Made by a program: the position numbers and the translations under genes. From assembly GCA_019916065.1 (NCBI GenBank), contig CM034238.1, forward strand, positions 4,676,199 to 4,740,198: a stretch of 64,000 nt of DNA. The letters run 5' to 3'. Shown here piece after piece: positions 44,801 through 57,998 of this stretch; the stretch's first letter is position 1; every line of letters begins with the position of its first letter. The stretch comes from Vitellaria paradoxa (taxonomy: Eukaryota; Streptophyta; Magnoliopsida; Ericales; Sapotaceae). The notes beneath the pieces are model-generated. The model was not told the DNA's origin. It worked only from the letters and a program-made list of their open reading frames with translations, and made no database searches.

Positions 44801-45388
44801 ATGATGGGGTGTCTAGGAGGGACAGTACAGACGATATATAGAGATAGTTTATAATTATAAAAGTTAAAATAAAATGTAATTTGAGTTATTTTTTGACATC
44901 AAATCACAAAAAATAAAAATAAATAATTGCATTTCAACAAATTTTTACAAAAGTTGAAAAATAAAACATTAAATTATTTTGGTGTAAATTACACATAGAT
45001 TTTATGACAAGTGTCAAAAATAAATTTTACCCACACTATTGAAAATAATTTTTTTAAATAAAAAATTGAAGACTATTTTTACTCTATCTTCTTAAGCATA
45101 TGAAATATTTTTTTCGCTTAAAATTTAAGATTTTTTAAGAAAATACGGGACAGTGTTTTTTAAATTATTTATTTTAAATTTTCAATAAATTAAACAAAGT
45201 TCACCGTGAAAGGGTATTTTTGACAACAAATTTACCAACCTCACAAATGAAAATATTTATTAGGAAGTGTCTTTTTAAGGACACTTGGTGGCAAGAGCCT
45301 TCATATTTTGCTCACCATTTTTCTTGGCAGACCAAGGCAGAGTAATTTCACAACACAGAGTGAGAGAGAAAGACAGAGAGAGAGAGAG
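41896..45388. other. Intergenic between tubulin and AAP pseudogene
   Basis: 3' UTR of the tubulin gene to about 42000, then a tRNA-like relic (42144-42210), AT-rich DNA with a (TA)n run at 43104-43126, and a GC-richer patch at 44290-44540 with short ORFs (one reading MASRSLVEKF) that I do not recognise. The immediate 5' flank of the AAP pseudogene ends in a (GA)n-rich leader (45360-45388). Confidence 0.5.
42144..42210 (-). repeat. tRNA-like sequence
   Basis: On the minus strand, atggtaactcagcgattc (A-box-like) is followed by gagtttgaatctcgc (B-box-like) with a possible anticodon-arm-like tcaaaaactcagatgtttt between. The stems do not close cleanly, so it is a relic or SINE head. Confidence 0.5.
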
Positions 45389-45738
45389 ATGCCAGGGAAT
45401 GCAATCTTGACTCTGGAAACTGCAGATGCAAGTGAAAAGTTTGATGAAGGTCGCACAGGTATGAGAATTTCATTTCATTGCATATTTCATTTTTTTTTTT
45501 CACACACAAACATATATATATATATATATATCAACTTGCGCCATAGCTGTTTAGTTTGGAGAAAAGGGAAACAAAATGGAAATAAAAAGTGAAAAGGTTT
45601 CCTTTTATTTGGTTTTATTTAAAAAAAAATGAAAGGAAAATAAGATAATTACTGTTCATTTATCACCTCTTCCTCCTTTCTCTCCCAAAATCATAAACCA
45701 AATAGCCAAAAAAAAATGGTTATGACTTTAGAAAATTA

Positions 45739-46064
45739 GGCCCCATTTGGTTTGTTTTTCTATTTTTTATTTTCAGTTTTTATTTTTAATTTTTTGTTTT
45801 AAGCGTATTTACTATTTTGTCCTTTTAAAAACAAGAAGAACAAGTATAATGCATTTGGTTACTTGTATTTTTAAAATTTATTTTAAAAAACAGAAAATGA
45901 GTTTATACATAAAATAAAAAATGACTAAAAGTCATTTTGAGCGTTTTTAACTTAAAACAAAGAAAATTTTAAAATAAGAAAAATAAAGTATCTTTTATTT
46001 TCTTGTTTTGAGCATAAAACAAAAAATAGAAAACAAAAAATAAAAAATTAAACTAAATGCCACC
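45739..46064. mobile_element. Tourist-like MITE, copy B
   Basis: 326 bp, ends GGCCCCATTTGGTTT and AAACTAAATGCCACC, target duplication tta at 45736-45738 and 46065-46067. Same quasi-palindromic interior as copies A and C. Lies in AAP intron 1. Confidence 0.8.
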
Positions 46065-46384
46065 TTAGTTTCAAAAATATTGTTGAAAACAAATTTGTAA
46101 TTAAAAAAAATTGTTTTTTTGTGATGAGATCCTAATTAAACTTGATTTTAAAAGGAGAAAATAATAAAGAAGTAAATTAAAAAAGGAAATAAAGTGTAGA
46201 TACATAATTTTAATGGCATATTAACGTACAAAATAAAAACCAAGGAATTAAAGATGTTCTTAAATTTTTACTTTATTTTTTAGTTATAGTTTCACGAAAT
46301 CAAGATAAAAACAGAATAACCAACTGCCTTTTCAAAAAGAAAAAAGAAACTGTTCCTAAACTTGATAAATGTGTATAAAGTAAT

Positions 46385-47264
46385 GCTACACTTACACCTT
46401 TTTGTTTATATCTTTTTTATACTCTACTGGTCATGACGGATCATAACCAGTATAATTTACTTAAGGGCACGATTGGATGGTGCTAAAATTTTAGGGGGAT
46501 AAGTTTTAGAGGGGTATAAAATAAGAGGGGTATTATTTTTAAAGGGTTGGCCCACATTGATGTGATGTTTATGGAGGGGGATAACTTTTAACTTGGTTTG
46601 GATGTTTTATAAATAAAAGGGGGCGAAGGATGAAAAAATCAATTAAATGACTCTTTTACCCTTGCGGTGTCCTAAACTTGGTTACCTATTAAATTAAATA
46701 TTAAATTGCAAAACCCACTCTATATATATTATTTATTTCATTGAAAATTTAATTTTTTATAAATTTATTTAAAAAACTTTTTTTTAAATATGTACTTTTG
46801 AATAGTTGGTTATTATCTAATTTTTTTAATTATGTTTATTTTGACTTATTGGCATATCTATTATTTTTTTATTAGCATTATATTTATTTTAATCAAGTTA
46901 ACAATACCATTAACGAAGGTTAAAAATGTCAAAAATTTATCCACTTGAAGGGAGATAATTTTTAGCTAGCCCAAACCCTAGCTAAAAATTATCCCCCGCG
47001 GGGGCTAAATTTAATACTGCGCAAAATCAAAACCGGGGAAGAGGGGAGACAATTCGGCTGCCAAACCAAGTGAAAAATGCGGGGTCCACGAGCAAAATTT
47101 ATGCCACGTGCTTTAGCTGTATCCAATCGGGTTGTAAAATCATCATAGCCGCATACAAAAAATGACATCCAACAACTGTGATGATTTTAAATAAAATACG
47201 GTCATAATCCGTTATGATTCATAAGATATAAGAAGAGTATAAATAAAAAGGAATAAGTGTAACA
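46385..47264. mobile_element. Element with about 75-bp terminal inverted repeats
   Basis: The left end (ctacacttacacctttttgt, continuing to ggtcatgacggatcataacc) and the right end (ccgttatgattcataag to aaggaataagtgtaac) are inverted relatives over about 75 bp. The interior includes ggggg-rich words and no ORF. No clean target duplication was found. In AAP intron 1. Confidence 0.6.
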
Positions 47265-47308
47265 CGTACATACGTGCATCTGGTTGAAAGAACGAATGAC
47301 ATTGATAG

Positions 47309-47340
<32 letters not shown>

Positions 47341-47589
47341 ATATGTGGTAGGTACATGGTTGACAGCAAGTGCGCCTATAGTAACAGCAGTGATAGGGTC
47401 GGGGGTGCTATCCCCGGCATGGGCAATAGCTCAGTTGGGATGGATCGGTGGTCCCATCGCTCTAATTGTCTTCTCTCTCATCACTTGGTTCTGTTCTATT
47501 CTTCTTGCTGATTGTGCCTACAATCCCTCTGCCAACACCAGATATCACACTTACATGGATGTTGTCAAAGCCAATCTAGGTAATAACCA

Positions 47590-47594
<5 letters not shown>

Positions 47595-47635
<41 letters not shown>
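47595..47635. repeat. (CT)n microsatellite
   Basis: About 20 CT units just inside AAP intron 2, 15 bp after the donor. Confidence 0.95.
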
Positions 47636-47639
<4 letters not shown>

Positions 47640-48296
47640 ATTCTTTTATTCTCTTTTTCTTTGTTCTCAAATGGATACTTGTTTAAGTTTTATTAAGTTT
47701 TCCCATTTTTTTTTCTATTATTGCAGTAGTGGATAAAAAATAATAGTTTGTGTATTTATCTTATACCAAGTTAGGAATATGAAAAAGAGATTGGAAGAGA
47801 TTTAATTTTCTCTCTCATTACACTTCTACTGCTTAAATTTTGTTCTCCCTCCCCCTTTTTTTTTATTATTCTTCCAAATTGTATTCTTATTTTTTTATTC
47901 TTAAACTAATTATAAGAAGTAGATAAATAAGTTAAGGAGGGAAGTCAAAGCAAATTAAATGATACTTATGAAATAAAAAATTATGACAGAATTATGAAAA
48001 AGAGCGATCCCAAAATTAAATTGTGGGTCCTATCTAATTCTCTCATATTTTTTTTTTACTAACTATAACTCGTGCTTTTAACACTATAAATAAAATTAAT
48101 ATTAAATTTTTTATATAAATTGAAACTTTGGACAAAAATTTTTAATCAAATAAATTATTATAATATATAAGTTTTAATTTTTTTTTAAAATTTAAGTTCT
48201 ACTAATTACTACATGTGTTTTACCTGATCTCTCCAATTAATTTTTTATAAATACCTAAAAAAACACAAATTATAGTGTTTTAATTTGAAAATTTAA

Positions 48297-48632
48297 GGTG
48301 GCATTTAGTTTATTTTTTTATTTTCTGTTTTCTATTTTTGTTTTATGTGTTAAAAATCTTAAAACGAGAAAATAGAAAATGCTCAGTTTTTCTTATTTTG
48401 AGATTTTCCTCATTTTTTGTTAAAAACTTTCAAAACGATTTTTTGTCATTTTTCATTTCATGTATAAAGTTATTTTTTGTTTTTAAAAATAAATTTTGAA
48501 AACACAAGTAACCAATTGTATTTTAACCCGTTTCATTTATTTTCAAAAGTACAAAATGAAAAATAAATTCAAAACAGAAAATGGAAAACAAAAACACAAA
48601 ATAGAAAATGAAAATATAAACCAAATGAGTCC
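48297..48632. mobile_element. Tourist-like MITE, copy C
   Basis: 336 bp, ends GGTGGCATTTAGTTT and AAACCAAATGAGTCC, target duplication taa at 48294-48296 and 48633-48635. In AAP intron 2. Confidence 0.8.
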
Positions 48633-49391
48633 TAAACTTTTTAAAAATTATGATTGGACGAAATTTAAGTTGAGAAGGGGATCCATTAAAATATAATGAA
48701 ATTTAAAATGTCTAATCTGTTTTGTGATATAGATGACAGTGAAGTCTACTAAAATAAAAATTGAATAAAAAGTTAAAATTACAAAAATGATCTTGATCGT
48801 TGAATAAAAAAAATAATTTTTAACTGTTAAATATTAATTTATGAAATAAACATTTTAAAAAATCGTGTTATTTTATTCTATAGATCTGCGTGAATTATTA
48901 TTATCATTTATTGTTTTTGGGTTTTTACACTTCAGGACTCTTAATGGTCATACCTAATTCCCTTGGATGCGTATGTGCTATTTTCTTTTTGACTCCTGTC
49001 ACGTGAGAAAAGTGTCGAGATAAGTGTAATTAATTAATGACTTTCGGTACTCGAAAGCGATGTACATTATTATTACAGGAGTTACAGGGGTTACATTGAA
49101 AAAATTCATTAGAGGGGTTATAAGGACTACATTGAAAAAATTCATTAGAGAGATTATAGTGAAAAATGAACAATTGAAATTTATTTGCATTTAATTCGAT
49201 GGTTTCAGTTTATTTTAATTAAAATTATTTTCAAAATAAAAATATAAATTTTAAAAATCTGATTAGAGCACAATTAATATGGAACGTTAATGGTCACATG
49301 TCATTGAAGTATAAACAAATCTCAATCATTCATCTTTCCACTGCAGCCCCTGTAATTGATTTTTTGATTGCAATCCCTTTAACATTATGGG

Positions 49392-49860
49392 CCTGTTCGA
49401 CGCTTCAAAAAATATTAAAAAATATGAAAAATTTTTGAAATCATATAAAAATTTTTAAAATTTTCTAACATATTTTGTACTTCTTGTTTCATAAAATTTC
49501 TATAAATTTATATATATCTACATATTTTAACAAATTTTTACAAATTCTAATAAATTTTTTACAAATCTCAAAAACATTTCACAAACCCAACCTCAATAAC
49601 TTTTTTGCAAATCCAAGAATTTTTTAACCAGATTCAATAAATTTGAACGTAAAATTGTTTCAACGAAACTAAAAAAATCATTAATTTGGACTATTTCTCT
49701 CTTTAAAAATCTAATGCAAAAATCAAAATATTTTACTATTTATCTCTAAAAAAACATAATTTGTTAGTTGTGCACCAAAAGTTAAAATGTTTTTCAAATC
49801 ATATTTTTTGTTATTTTTTATTATTTTTCGTCGCGTTAAACAGATCTATATTTCGTATAA
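49392..49860. repeat. Dispersed repeat, related to 55325-55735
   Basis: Shared order of words with 55325-55735: ggccctttcgac-like start, attttctaaca, cataaaatttctataaattt, caacaaatttttaca-type, aattttttacaaatctc, aaaacg/acataattt and a 'cgtcgcgttaa...' or 'ccaacgctgc' end. Both are non-coding and about 420-470 bp. Probably a further MITE family. Confidence 0.45.
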
Positions 49861-51469
49861 GATAATGTGGGTGTAATATTTTTAAAATCATAAAGTTTAA
49901 ATAGAATATTTAGATTATATTTAATAAAATATTTAATCAATAAAATATTTAAATTATTTTTAACATAAAAATAGAATATATTAAATATAATTTAAATATT
50001 TTATTGATTAAAAATAATTTAATAAGATATATTTCAAATTAAAATATGTTATATAATTTAATAAAATATATTTTAGAGTATATTATTTATTAAAAATAAT
50101 TTAATAAAATATATTTCTAATATGTGTCGAAAGTGTAGGGATTCAATTGTTATAATGGAAAACGTAAGGGACTAAAGTGACTGAAGGTAAACTATAAATG
50201 AAATTACTATTTTATTTTCAGTCTAATGATTGTTTCTAACGGTCAACTAATAGAAGGATTGAACTGATACTTGACCGAAAGTGTAGGGATTTGACTGTTG
50301 CAATTGAAACATATGGGACCAAAGTGATACAGAGGGTAAAATGTAGGGGTATTTTTTGTACTTTACCCTTTTATTTTTTCCTTTTTTTTCTTATAAAGAC
50401 ATTTGTTCTAATTATATTTTTTAGATATATATATATATATATTTACACTTTGATGCATTGTGAATAGGGGCAGTGGGCTGGGCCAAAAGTGGGCAAATGT
50501 CCCTTCAAAACTTTACTAACATTCTTTCTACACAAGGCATATAGTTGGTTTGGGGGATAAGGCTTATCATGTTTATCATGTTAAGTGTTTATTTAATTTT
50601 GTGATTAAAGGATATTCAATCCCAATAGGATTTAATATCTTCCAAAATGTTAGAGAATGCATCTCATAGAGAATTTGGTATTATTTATATTCTATTATCC
50701 CTGGATTTGTTTTTTGTTAAAATCTAAAGATTCAAAATTATTTTCTTTCATATTTTATGTCAAATCATATTTTTATCTCATTTTATATTCCGACTTTGTT
50801 TGATTTGATATAAAACTCTGAAAATCTCTGAATTTAAAAATTATTCACTTTTTATCTTATTACACGAATTACGAACTCACATTTAATTCTTGCAATTAGA
50901 CATAGCCATAGAGAATTATACACTCTGTATTTGTTTTGCGATGTGAGATTTGAGATTAGATTTATCACTTATGGGTTTCACAAATTTGAGTTGGGTCTCC
51001 CAAATTTCAAGTTTAACAACAAAAATGGAGGGGAATTGCTAATCCTTGAAATGTGGGGTTAGAAATATCATGGGGGATGTGATAGATTTGTTTCATGCTA
51101 AAATTTAAAAGTTTAAAATTATTTTGTTTCATTTTATATTTCATCAATAAAATAATTTCATATAAAAATTAATCCTATATAGTATCTCATAATATTATTT
51201 ATCTCCCATTATCCAGTCCCTAACTTAACCAAACTAGCCCCCTTCTCTCTCTCTTATTTTTATAATGTCAGAAAAAAGATTGACGAGTAATACATTATCC
51301 AACTTGTGTAATTATTTTCTTATTTGCAATTGAATTGAATAGTATAAATTTAAAAAATTATCCTTCCTAATAAAAATTAATTTTTCATTAATTAGTGGGA
51401 GTTTTTTCCTTGGGGATTTCTTATTTGTATAAAATTTTTGTACCACTATCCATTTCAAACAATTATACT

Positions 51470-51620
51470 AAGGTTTCGTTTAGAGTGACAAAAAAATTTT
51501 AAAAACAGTAAAAAATACTGAAAAACTCTAAAAGTTATTATTTTTTTATTTTATTGAACTCACAACTTATCTCACTTTATTTTATTTTATCTCACTTTTT
51601 GTCACTCCAAATACACCCTA
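51470..51620. mobile_element. Short MITE family member
   Basis: Begins tttcgtttagagtgacaaaa and ends gtcactccaaatacaccct, inverted ends, with the core attgaactcacaacttatctc. Same family as the copies in the SHW1-like intron. Confidence 0.6.
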
Positions 51621-52079
51621 AATATTTATTTTCCAAATATATTAGAATTAATTATTTATCCTAGGGTATATATATCATCCAAATAAGATTTAGTTTGTTT
51701 AGACAAGTGTAATGACGTACGTCTCACATACAGGTTTGCTATATATGCAAATGCTTAATTTTGATACTCAATAGATATAATTAATCAAAATTTTATATAG
51801 ATATATAGGAAATGACAAGGATAAGGTTTGTTAATCAGTGTTTGTCCTTATGGTACTAACAATAATATATAAGATATTTATATGTATACATATATGACTA
51901 GACAAAAACTTAATTATTTTTAGACTAAGTACCTAATAAGAAAATTTTAATTACCAAATTTTTGCATGGTAACAACTAGAAATGTCAAGTCATCCTACCA
52001 TAAATGCTTGATAAGTATCTGTTATCCTTGTTTCTATTATTAGTATTTTTTTTACATTGTCGTTCGTTGTGGTTGATAA

Positions 52080-53125
52080 CATTTATATTTTTACTTATAC
52101 TTAATAATTTTTTTAATGTTTTAATTTTTAGCTGTTATTTTTTTCTAAATTAAAACTAAAAATATGTTTGATAATATAATTTGTTTATAATAATTAATTT
52201 TTATGTTAATAAAATATTTAATTTTATTAATTTTGATAAAATTAATTGAATTTAATAAAATATATTTTATAAAATATTTTTAAATCAATTATTTTAATGT
52301 TATAAAATATTATTTTTGATAATAATTGACTTTAATAGAGTATATTAATAAATTATATAATTTAATAATAAATAATTATTTTAATTATTCAAATTAAATT
52401 AATTTAATAAATTGTTTTAATAAAATAAATCATTTTAACAAAAAATTATTATTTTAATAATAGTTTTTATTTTTATAAAATAATCATTTTAATATATGAT
52501 TATTATTAATTTTAATTTCATTAAAGTTATTTTAATTTGTAATTATTATTTTTTGTAAATAATTTTAATCTAATAAAATAAATAATTTTAATATTGCAAA
52601 TCAATATTTTAATTATAATTTGAACTTAATAAACTAAATATTTTAATAACTATCTATTAAAAATAATTTTAATTTAATAAATAAATCCTTTAATAATTTA
52701 TTATTATTTGAATTATAACTAATTTAATTAATAAAATGAATATTTTTACATGTAATTATTATCTGTTAAAAATAATTTTAATTTAATAAAATAAATCATT
52801 ATAATAATATATTATTTATTAAAAATAATAGTTAAATAAATCATGGTAATAATAAGTTATTTATTAAAAATAATTTTAGTTTAATAAGATATCTAAATAA
52901 AATAATTTATTTTAGTATGATAAAAAAATAGATAAAGTGTTAAAATTAGTAAATTATTTATAAGAGAAAAAAAATAAACGAGAGTGAAAATATAATTTTT
53001 TTATTTAAGTTGTTATTTTTTATAAAAAAAAAATAAAAATCAATTAACAAATAGTTTTTTTGTTTTCAATTTTCAAAACTTTGTAAACATAAATGAAAAA
53101 AACAATGAATATACAAACGGAGCCT
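52080..53125. repeat. Hyper-AT stretch
   Basis: Almost purely taa/aat/tta words over 800 bp, then aaactttgtaaacataaatg and caaacggagcctt at the right end, which resemble the right end of the element at 31778-32870. The left end was not resolved. Confidence 0.45.
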
Positions 53126-53737
53126 TAATTGCATGTATTTCACTTTTAATTCTCTGTACGTTGTAATATGATCTCTCTCTCTCTCATGACGCTTGCAATT
53201 CATCTCGGAAAAACTCTCTCCCTTTGCTCGCAGGAGGAATGAAGGTCAAGTTTTGTGGAATAGCTCAGTATACAAATCTGGTCGGAGTGGTACCATTGGA
53301 TACACCATTACTACCGCTATAAGCTTGGGGTAGGCATTATAATCATTTACCCGTTTCTTCATATCCCTACCTGCCCTTGGGGAGACCCAAAAAAGAAGTT
53401 GACTTTTATTTTTTATGCCTTTTTCTTTTATGAACTTTTTTAATTAAAATCATTTTTAGGCATACAATTCATATTTATAAAAAAAAAAAAAAGAGAACTC
53501 ACATTGAGAACAAAAAAAATTATTATTATTATTTTTTATTTATATACTGGGTTTTCTATTTTTAAATATATACTGGGGTCATTTGGATCTATAGAAAATT
53601 TCGTAAATTATTACAAATCTCTACAAGCTTCTAACTATTCTATAAATTCAGAATCCATTTGAATGAGTTTTTTGCTGTTCATTTTTAATTTCTTTTGTGA
53701 TTTATTAACTGCACTCCAAATATCCAAAAAAATTATC

Positions 53738-53955
53738 AAATTATATTTTATTACCATTTTAAAGCTCCAAACGACCATATACAATTTTGTCGGTTGATGA
53801 GAATGCAGGGCCATTAAAAGATCGAATTGCTACCACAAGAAAGGTCAAATCATATTTTATTACCATTTTAAAGCTCCAAAGGACCATATTTAATTTTGTC
53901 GGTTGATGAGAATGCAGGGCCATTAAAAGATCGAATTGCTACCACAAGAAAGGTC
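53738..53955. repeat. 109-bp tandem duplication over the exon 4 acceptor
   Basis: Copy 1 (53738-53846) and copy 2 (53847-53955) each contain intron sequence, gagaatgcag and the first 38 bases of exon 4. The two copies differ at a few positions. The full exon continues only from copy 2. Confidence 0.93.
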
Positions 53956-54439
53956 ACGACGCGCCTTGCCATTCTCATAACAATGTGTTCATGGGCATAT
54001 ACGGAGGGTTACAGATAATTCTGAGCCAAGTACCAAACTTTCATTAGCTCTCCATCCTCTCCATCATCGCTTCTGTTATGTCCTTCGCTTGCTCTTCCAT
54101 TGGTCTCGGCCTTGCTGCTGCCAAACTTATAGGTCAGTACCTAATTAAAGAAGCCATTACATGCTTTATTCTTTTCCTTTTTTTTTTATGAAATTATGAT
54201 AAAAATTTGCATTTATTCTGTTAATCATAAATAAAATATTTACAATTTTGTCTCAAAATTCTTATAAATAAGCGTATCCAGCCCATTAATTTCTATGTAG
54301 CTTCTCATGAAATGTAGGACAATTTCAAGGTTCCCGCAGTCGGGTGCTGGACCCACACTAGGAGTGATGGAAGTCGTCCTTAGCTGAAAATTTTTATTTT
54401 TATTTTACATTACTATATACTATTATACTATTATACTAT

Positions 54440-54885
54440 CTCTTAAAATTTAAAAATTACACTTAATTCCTTTATTTTGAGTCGTTAATGTTAACAATTT
54501 CTCTTAAATCAACTATTAAAATTTAACAGAAAATATTAAAATAAGTAAAATTTTAGGTTTTTTTTTCATGTTATTACTTCATCTCTCACACATTCGTCAG
54601 TTTTTTTTATAAAATTTTTATAATTTTTTATTTTTACTTGTCTTTGAGAATTTCTATAAATAAAACTGACAAAGATGTTGGAGGAAAAATGATAAAATAG
54701 AAAAAAAATTTGAAATTTTAGTTACTTTAATATTTTTTTGTCAAATTTTATCGATTAATTTAAAGGAGAGAGTCAATTTTAATGGCATTTCAGAATAAAT
54801 GATGTAAATATAATTTTTAATTATTAAAAGATAGTAACTATAATTACTCAAATATTGAAAGATAATAAGTGTAACCCTATAATTT
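54440..54885. repeat. MITE-like element related to 23295-24055
   Basis: AT-rich arms (aattacacttaattccttta...; ...gataataagtgtaaccct) are inverted relatives, with low-complexity middle. Lies in AAP intron 4. Confidence 0.4.
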
Positions 54886-55104
54886 TACTATTAAACTCAT
54901 ATATACCTCTCCCCCCTCTATCTCCACTGGAACTCATCTCTCTCTCTTTCTCTCTCTCTATATAGATATATATATAGATTCTGAATTTGAGAATTAAAAT
55001 ATTTTTTTTCTATGTAAATTTTATTTTTATTATTTTTCTTAAATTAAGCTCCAGTTCATTGTAATTAAGAATGTACAATTCTTACTAATTTTTTTTTAAG
55101 GCTC

Positions 55105-55270
55105 GAGCACACTTGGGGTGTGGCTAGAGTGGGAAAAAGTGATAAAATTTGATAAAAGTCAAGGGTTCGTAATTTGTACAGTAAGAAATAAAAAGTTATT
55201 AACTTTTATAGATTTTCAATATTTTTTAACATTTTTCAATATTTTCCAGTGCTCCAAAGGGATCCTAAAC
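55105..55270. mobile_element. Short MITE family member
   Basis: gggttcgtaatttgtacagtaag core between cacttggggtgtgg and ccagtgctccaaaggg. AAP intron 4. Confidence 0.5.
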
Positions 55271-56472
55271 TAAGAGAAAAAGTGCGTGTAATTAAAGTTT
55301 ATAATATTATTATTTTTACAATAAGGCCCTTTCGACCACTGAAAGTTAAGAAAAATCTCTAAAAATTTTTAAAAATCTCTAAAACTTTCTAACACAATTT
55401 ATTTTTTTTGTATTTCGTAAAATTTCTGTAAATTTATATGTATACATATCCCAACAAATTTTTTCAAACTCCAATAAATTTTTTACAAATCGCAATAACT
55501 TTTTTACAAATTTTAAAAATTTTTTAATAACTTTCAAAAAATTCTGACATAAATCGTTCGAATGAATCTAAGAAAACCATTCGAATGAATTCTCTATTCA
55601 AAAGTTGACGCAAAAATATAAAACGAAACTATTCATCTCTGAAAAACGTAATTTAATAATTACGCGTCAAATGATAAAAAATTATTCAAACCACATTATT
55701 CGTTACTTTATGTTGTTTCCAACGCTGCAAATGCCCCCTATATATATATATATATATATACTTATATATACTTTCCTATCTACTTCAATGTGTGTATATT
55801 ACTTGAATGTATAAATCAATATAAAGCTAACTTGGTGGGAAACTATGACTGTAGGTGATTTGAAAGGAGGATCACATGAGAAGACAAGCTTAACTGGCAT
55901 ACCCGTTGGAGAAGGTGGTCTCAAAAGTTCACAGAAAGTCTGGAACACCTTCCAAGCTCTTGGGAACATTGCCTTTGCCTACGCATTTTCCATGGTCCTC
56001 GTTGAGACACAGGCAAGCTACTTACATATATTGGGTTCATTTGGCATGGTTTTAATTTATTAACGTTATAGTCATGTAATTTATATTTTGAATAAAAAAA
56101 TAAATCTAAATTTAAAAAAAATTTGTAAAAATTTACGACTCCAAGGGGTCCCAGTGTGTTTCTGGAGCAAGCGAGTGACGGCAGCATTACAATAAGAGAA
56201 TTAACATGAAGTTATGGGAAACTGAATTTGCAGAACACACTGAAACCGAAGCCGCCACAGAACGTAGAAATGAAGAAGGCGGCTGGGGTTGGAGTATTCG
56301 TCACGACACTGTTCTACATGTCATGTGGATTTGTGGGTTATGCAGCGTTCGGACACAACTCCCCTGGGGACTTTTTAACTGGATTCGGTTTCTATGAGCC
56401 CTTCTGGCTCGTTGATTTTGCAAATATGTGCGTTGCTGTTCATCTTGTTGGAGCTTACCAGGTAATTAAAAT

Positions 56473-56504
<32 letters not shown>

Positions 56505-57204
56505 TTATGGCTGGTCTACTCAATCCTCTGCAATATCAGTATTGAGAGAGGAAAAATTTTAGGTTGTTGGAAGTAATTAATTTGGCAAAAGGAAATGAAA
56601 TGGACTTAGCCCTACTGTTAAAATTTCAACCTCGCCTAAGGGGGAAAATTCTAATGTGCGTGGTAGTTTTGGGCACCTTTGCTAAAATATATATATATAT
56701 ATATATTTATATTAAAGTACCGTTTGAATGTATTATTTTTTTAGTAATTTTTGATAATTTGTTTTTTAAACTTGAGAGGCAAAATTTTTTGTTTGTTTGA
56801 TAAAATAAATAGTAATTTTGTTTATAATTTTTTTTTTGTAACTTTTAGGTATTTTGGTATAAATTTTTGTAATTTTTAGATGTTTAATATAAATTTTTGT
56901 AACTTTTAGATATTTGATATAATTTTTATAATTTTTGAATTGACAATCACCTAAAATGACCGTTATAACCCCAAGTCATAATTTGGGTTGTACCTCGGAG
57001 CTATTAGAAGGACAAGTGAGTAATATCAACGTTGTTCCAAAAGGCTACCATTTATGCCAAATTCCTATTACTTAGGTAAAAATAATAATAATAATAAATA
57101 AATAAAAACAAAACTTAGTGTTTTGTCATACATCCAAATCACAACTTTTGGTAGGGTTTATTTATTTATTTTTGCAAATTTTTGTCCCACCGAACGAAAC
57201 TTAA

Positions 57205-57375
57205 GGTGTGTTTGAAATTGTATAAAAGTGTATAAAATAAAATAAAATTGTAAAAGTAAATATCTCGTAATTCGTGTAATAAGTGAAGAATTTAAATTTT
57301 GTTATCTCGTAATTCGTATTTGTAAAAATTTATAAGATTTTATTTTATTTTATTTACCATCAAACGGAGCCTTAA
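57205..57375. mobile_element. Short MITE family member
   Basis: Contains tctcgtaattcgtgtaataag and, further on, tctcgtaattcgta, and ends accatcaaacggagcc. AAP intron 6. Confidence 0.5.
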
Positions 57376-57998
57376 TATGAGTTAAGAAATATTACATTTA
57401 TTCAATTAAAAAAATACTATACTATCATGACCGTTTCTTTCGTAAGTCTCACCATAAACTCTATTCAAATTAATGATTGGGCCAAATTATCTTAACATTG
57501 CGCAATTGATATATATATATATAATATATAATGCGTATATATGAGTTATAATATTATGCATGTGATGTGTAGGTGTACGGTCGGCCGTTTTTCGGGTTCT
57601 TCGAAGGTTGGTGCCGCCGGCGATGGCCAGAGAGCGAGTTCATATCAAGAGAGTACCCAATTAGGACGCCATTTGGGGCCACTCTCAGCATCAGCTTCTT
57701 CTGACTAATATGGAGAACGTCTTACGTGATATTCACGACGGTGATCGCAATGTTACTTCCTTTCTTCAACGCGTTTGTGGGACTTCTCGGTGCTGCTGCT
57801 TTCTGGCCACTCACTGTGTATTTGCCCATTGAGATGTACATTTCAAAGGCAAGGATTCGCAGGCTCTCACCCACTTGGATTTGGCTTCAAGTTCTCAGTA
57901 TGGTCTGTTTGGTTGTGTCACTTCTTGCTGGAGCTGGTTCCGTTCAAGGACTCATCGCAGCCGTCCAAAGCTTTAAGCCCCTTCATTCTGTATCTTAG

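Larger units (their letters stand above)
47580..53233 (+). other. 5.65-kb intron 2 of the AAP pseudogene
   Basis: AT-rich. Besides the microsatellite and MITE copy C it holds repeat-like blocks at about 49390-49860 (related to 55310-55735), 50130-50390, 50800-50885 and 51475-51620 (short MITE family), and the hyper-AT stretch 52080-53120. No exon or gene is recognisable. Confidence 0.6.
45389..57998 (+). pseudogene. Amino-acid permease (AAP family) pseudogene, 7 exons
   Basis: AAP proteins are plasma-membrane proton/amino-acid symporters with about ten membrane segments. Exons: 45389-45458, 47352-47579, 53234-53329, 53918-54132, 55855-56012, 56234-56461 and 57573-57998. Family motifs are clear: GVLSPAWAIAQLGWIGG, DVVKANLGGMKVKFCG, IKRSNCYHKKGHDAPC, QVPNFH, FQALGNIAFAYAFSMVLVE, MKKAAGVGVFVTTLFYMSCG, LVGAYQ, WPESEF and PLTVYLPIEMYI. 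Lesions: a 2-bp insertion near 53290 that shifts the frame, TAG at the codon after NFH (exon 4), TGA after SISFF (exon 7, where the family has CGx Arg), and a 109-bp duplication spanning the exon 4 acceptor. Intron 5 begins gc rather than gt. No full-length product can be made. Confidence 0.9.

Noticed and set aside
47284..47511. Alternative frame ORF over AAP exon 2
   Set aside because: The frame with GVLSPAWAIAQLGW in the overlapping ORF is the family frame; this one is a shadow.
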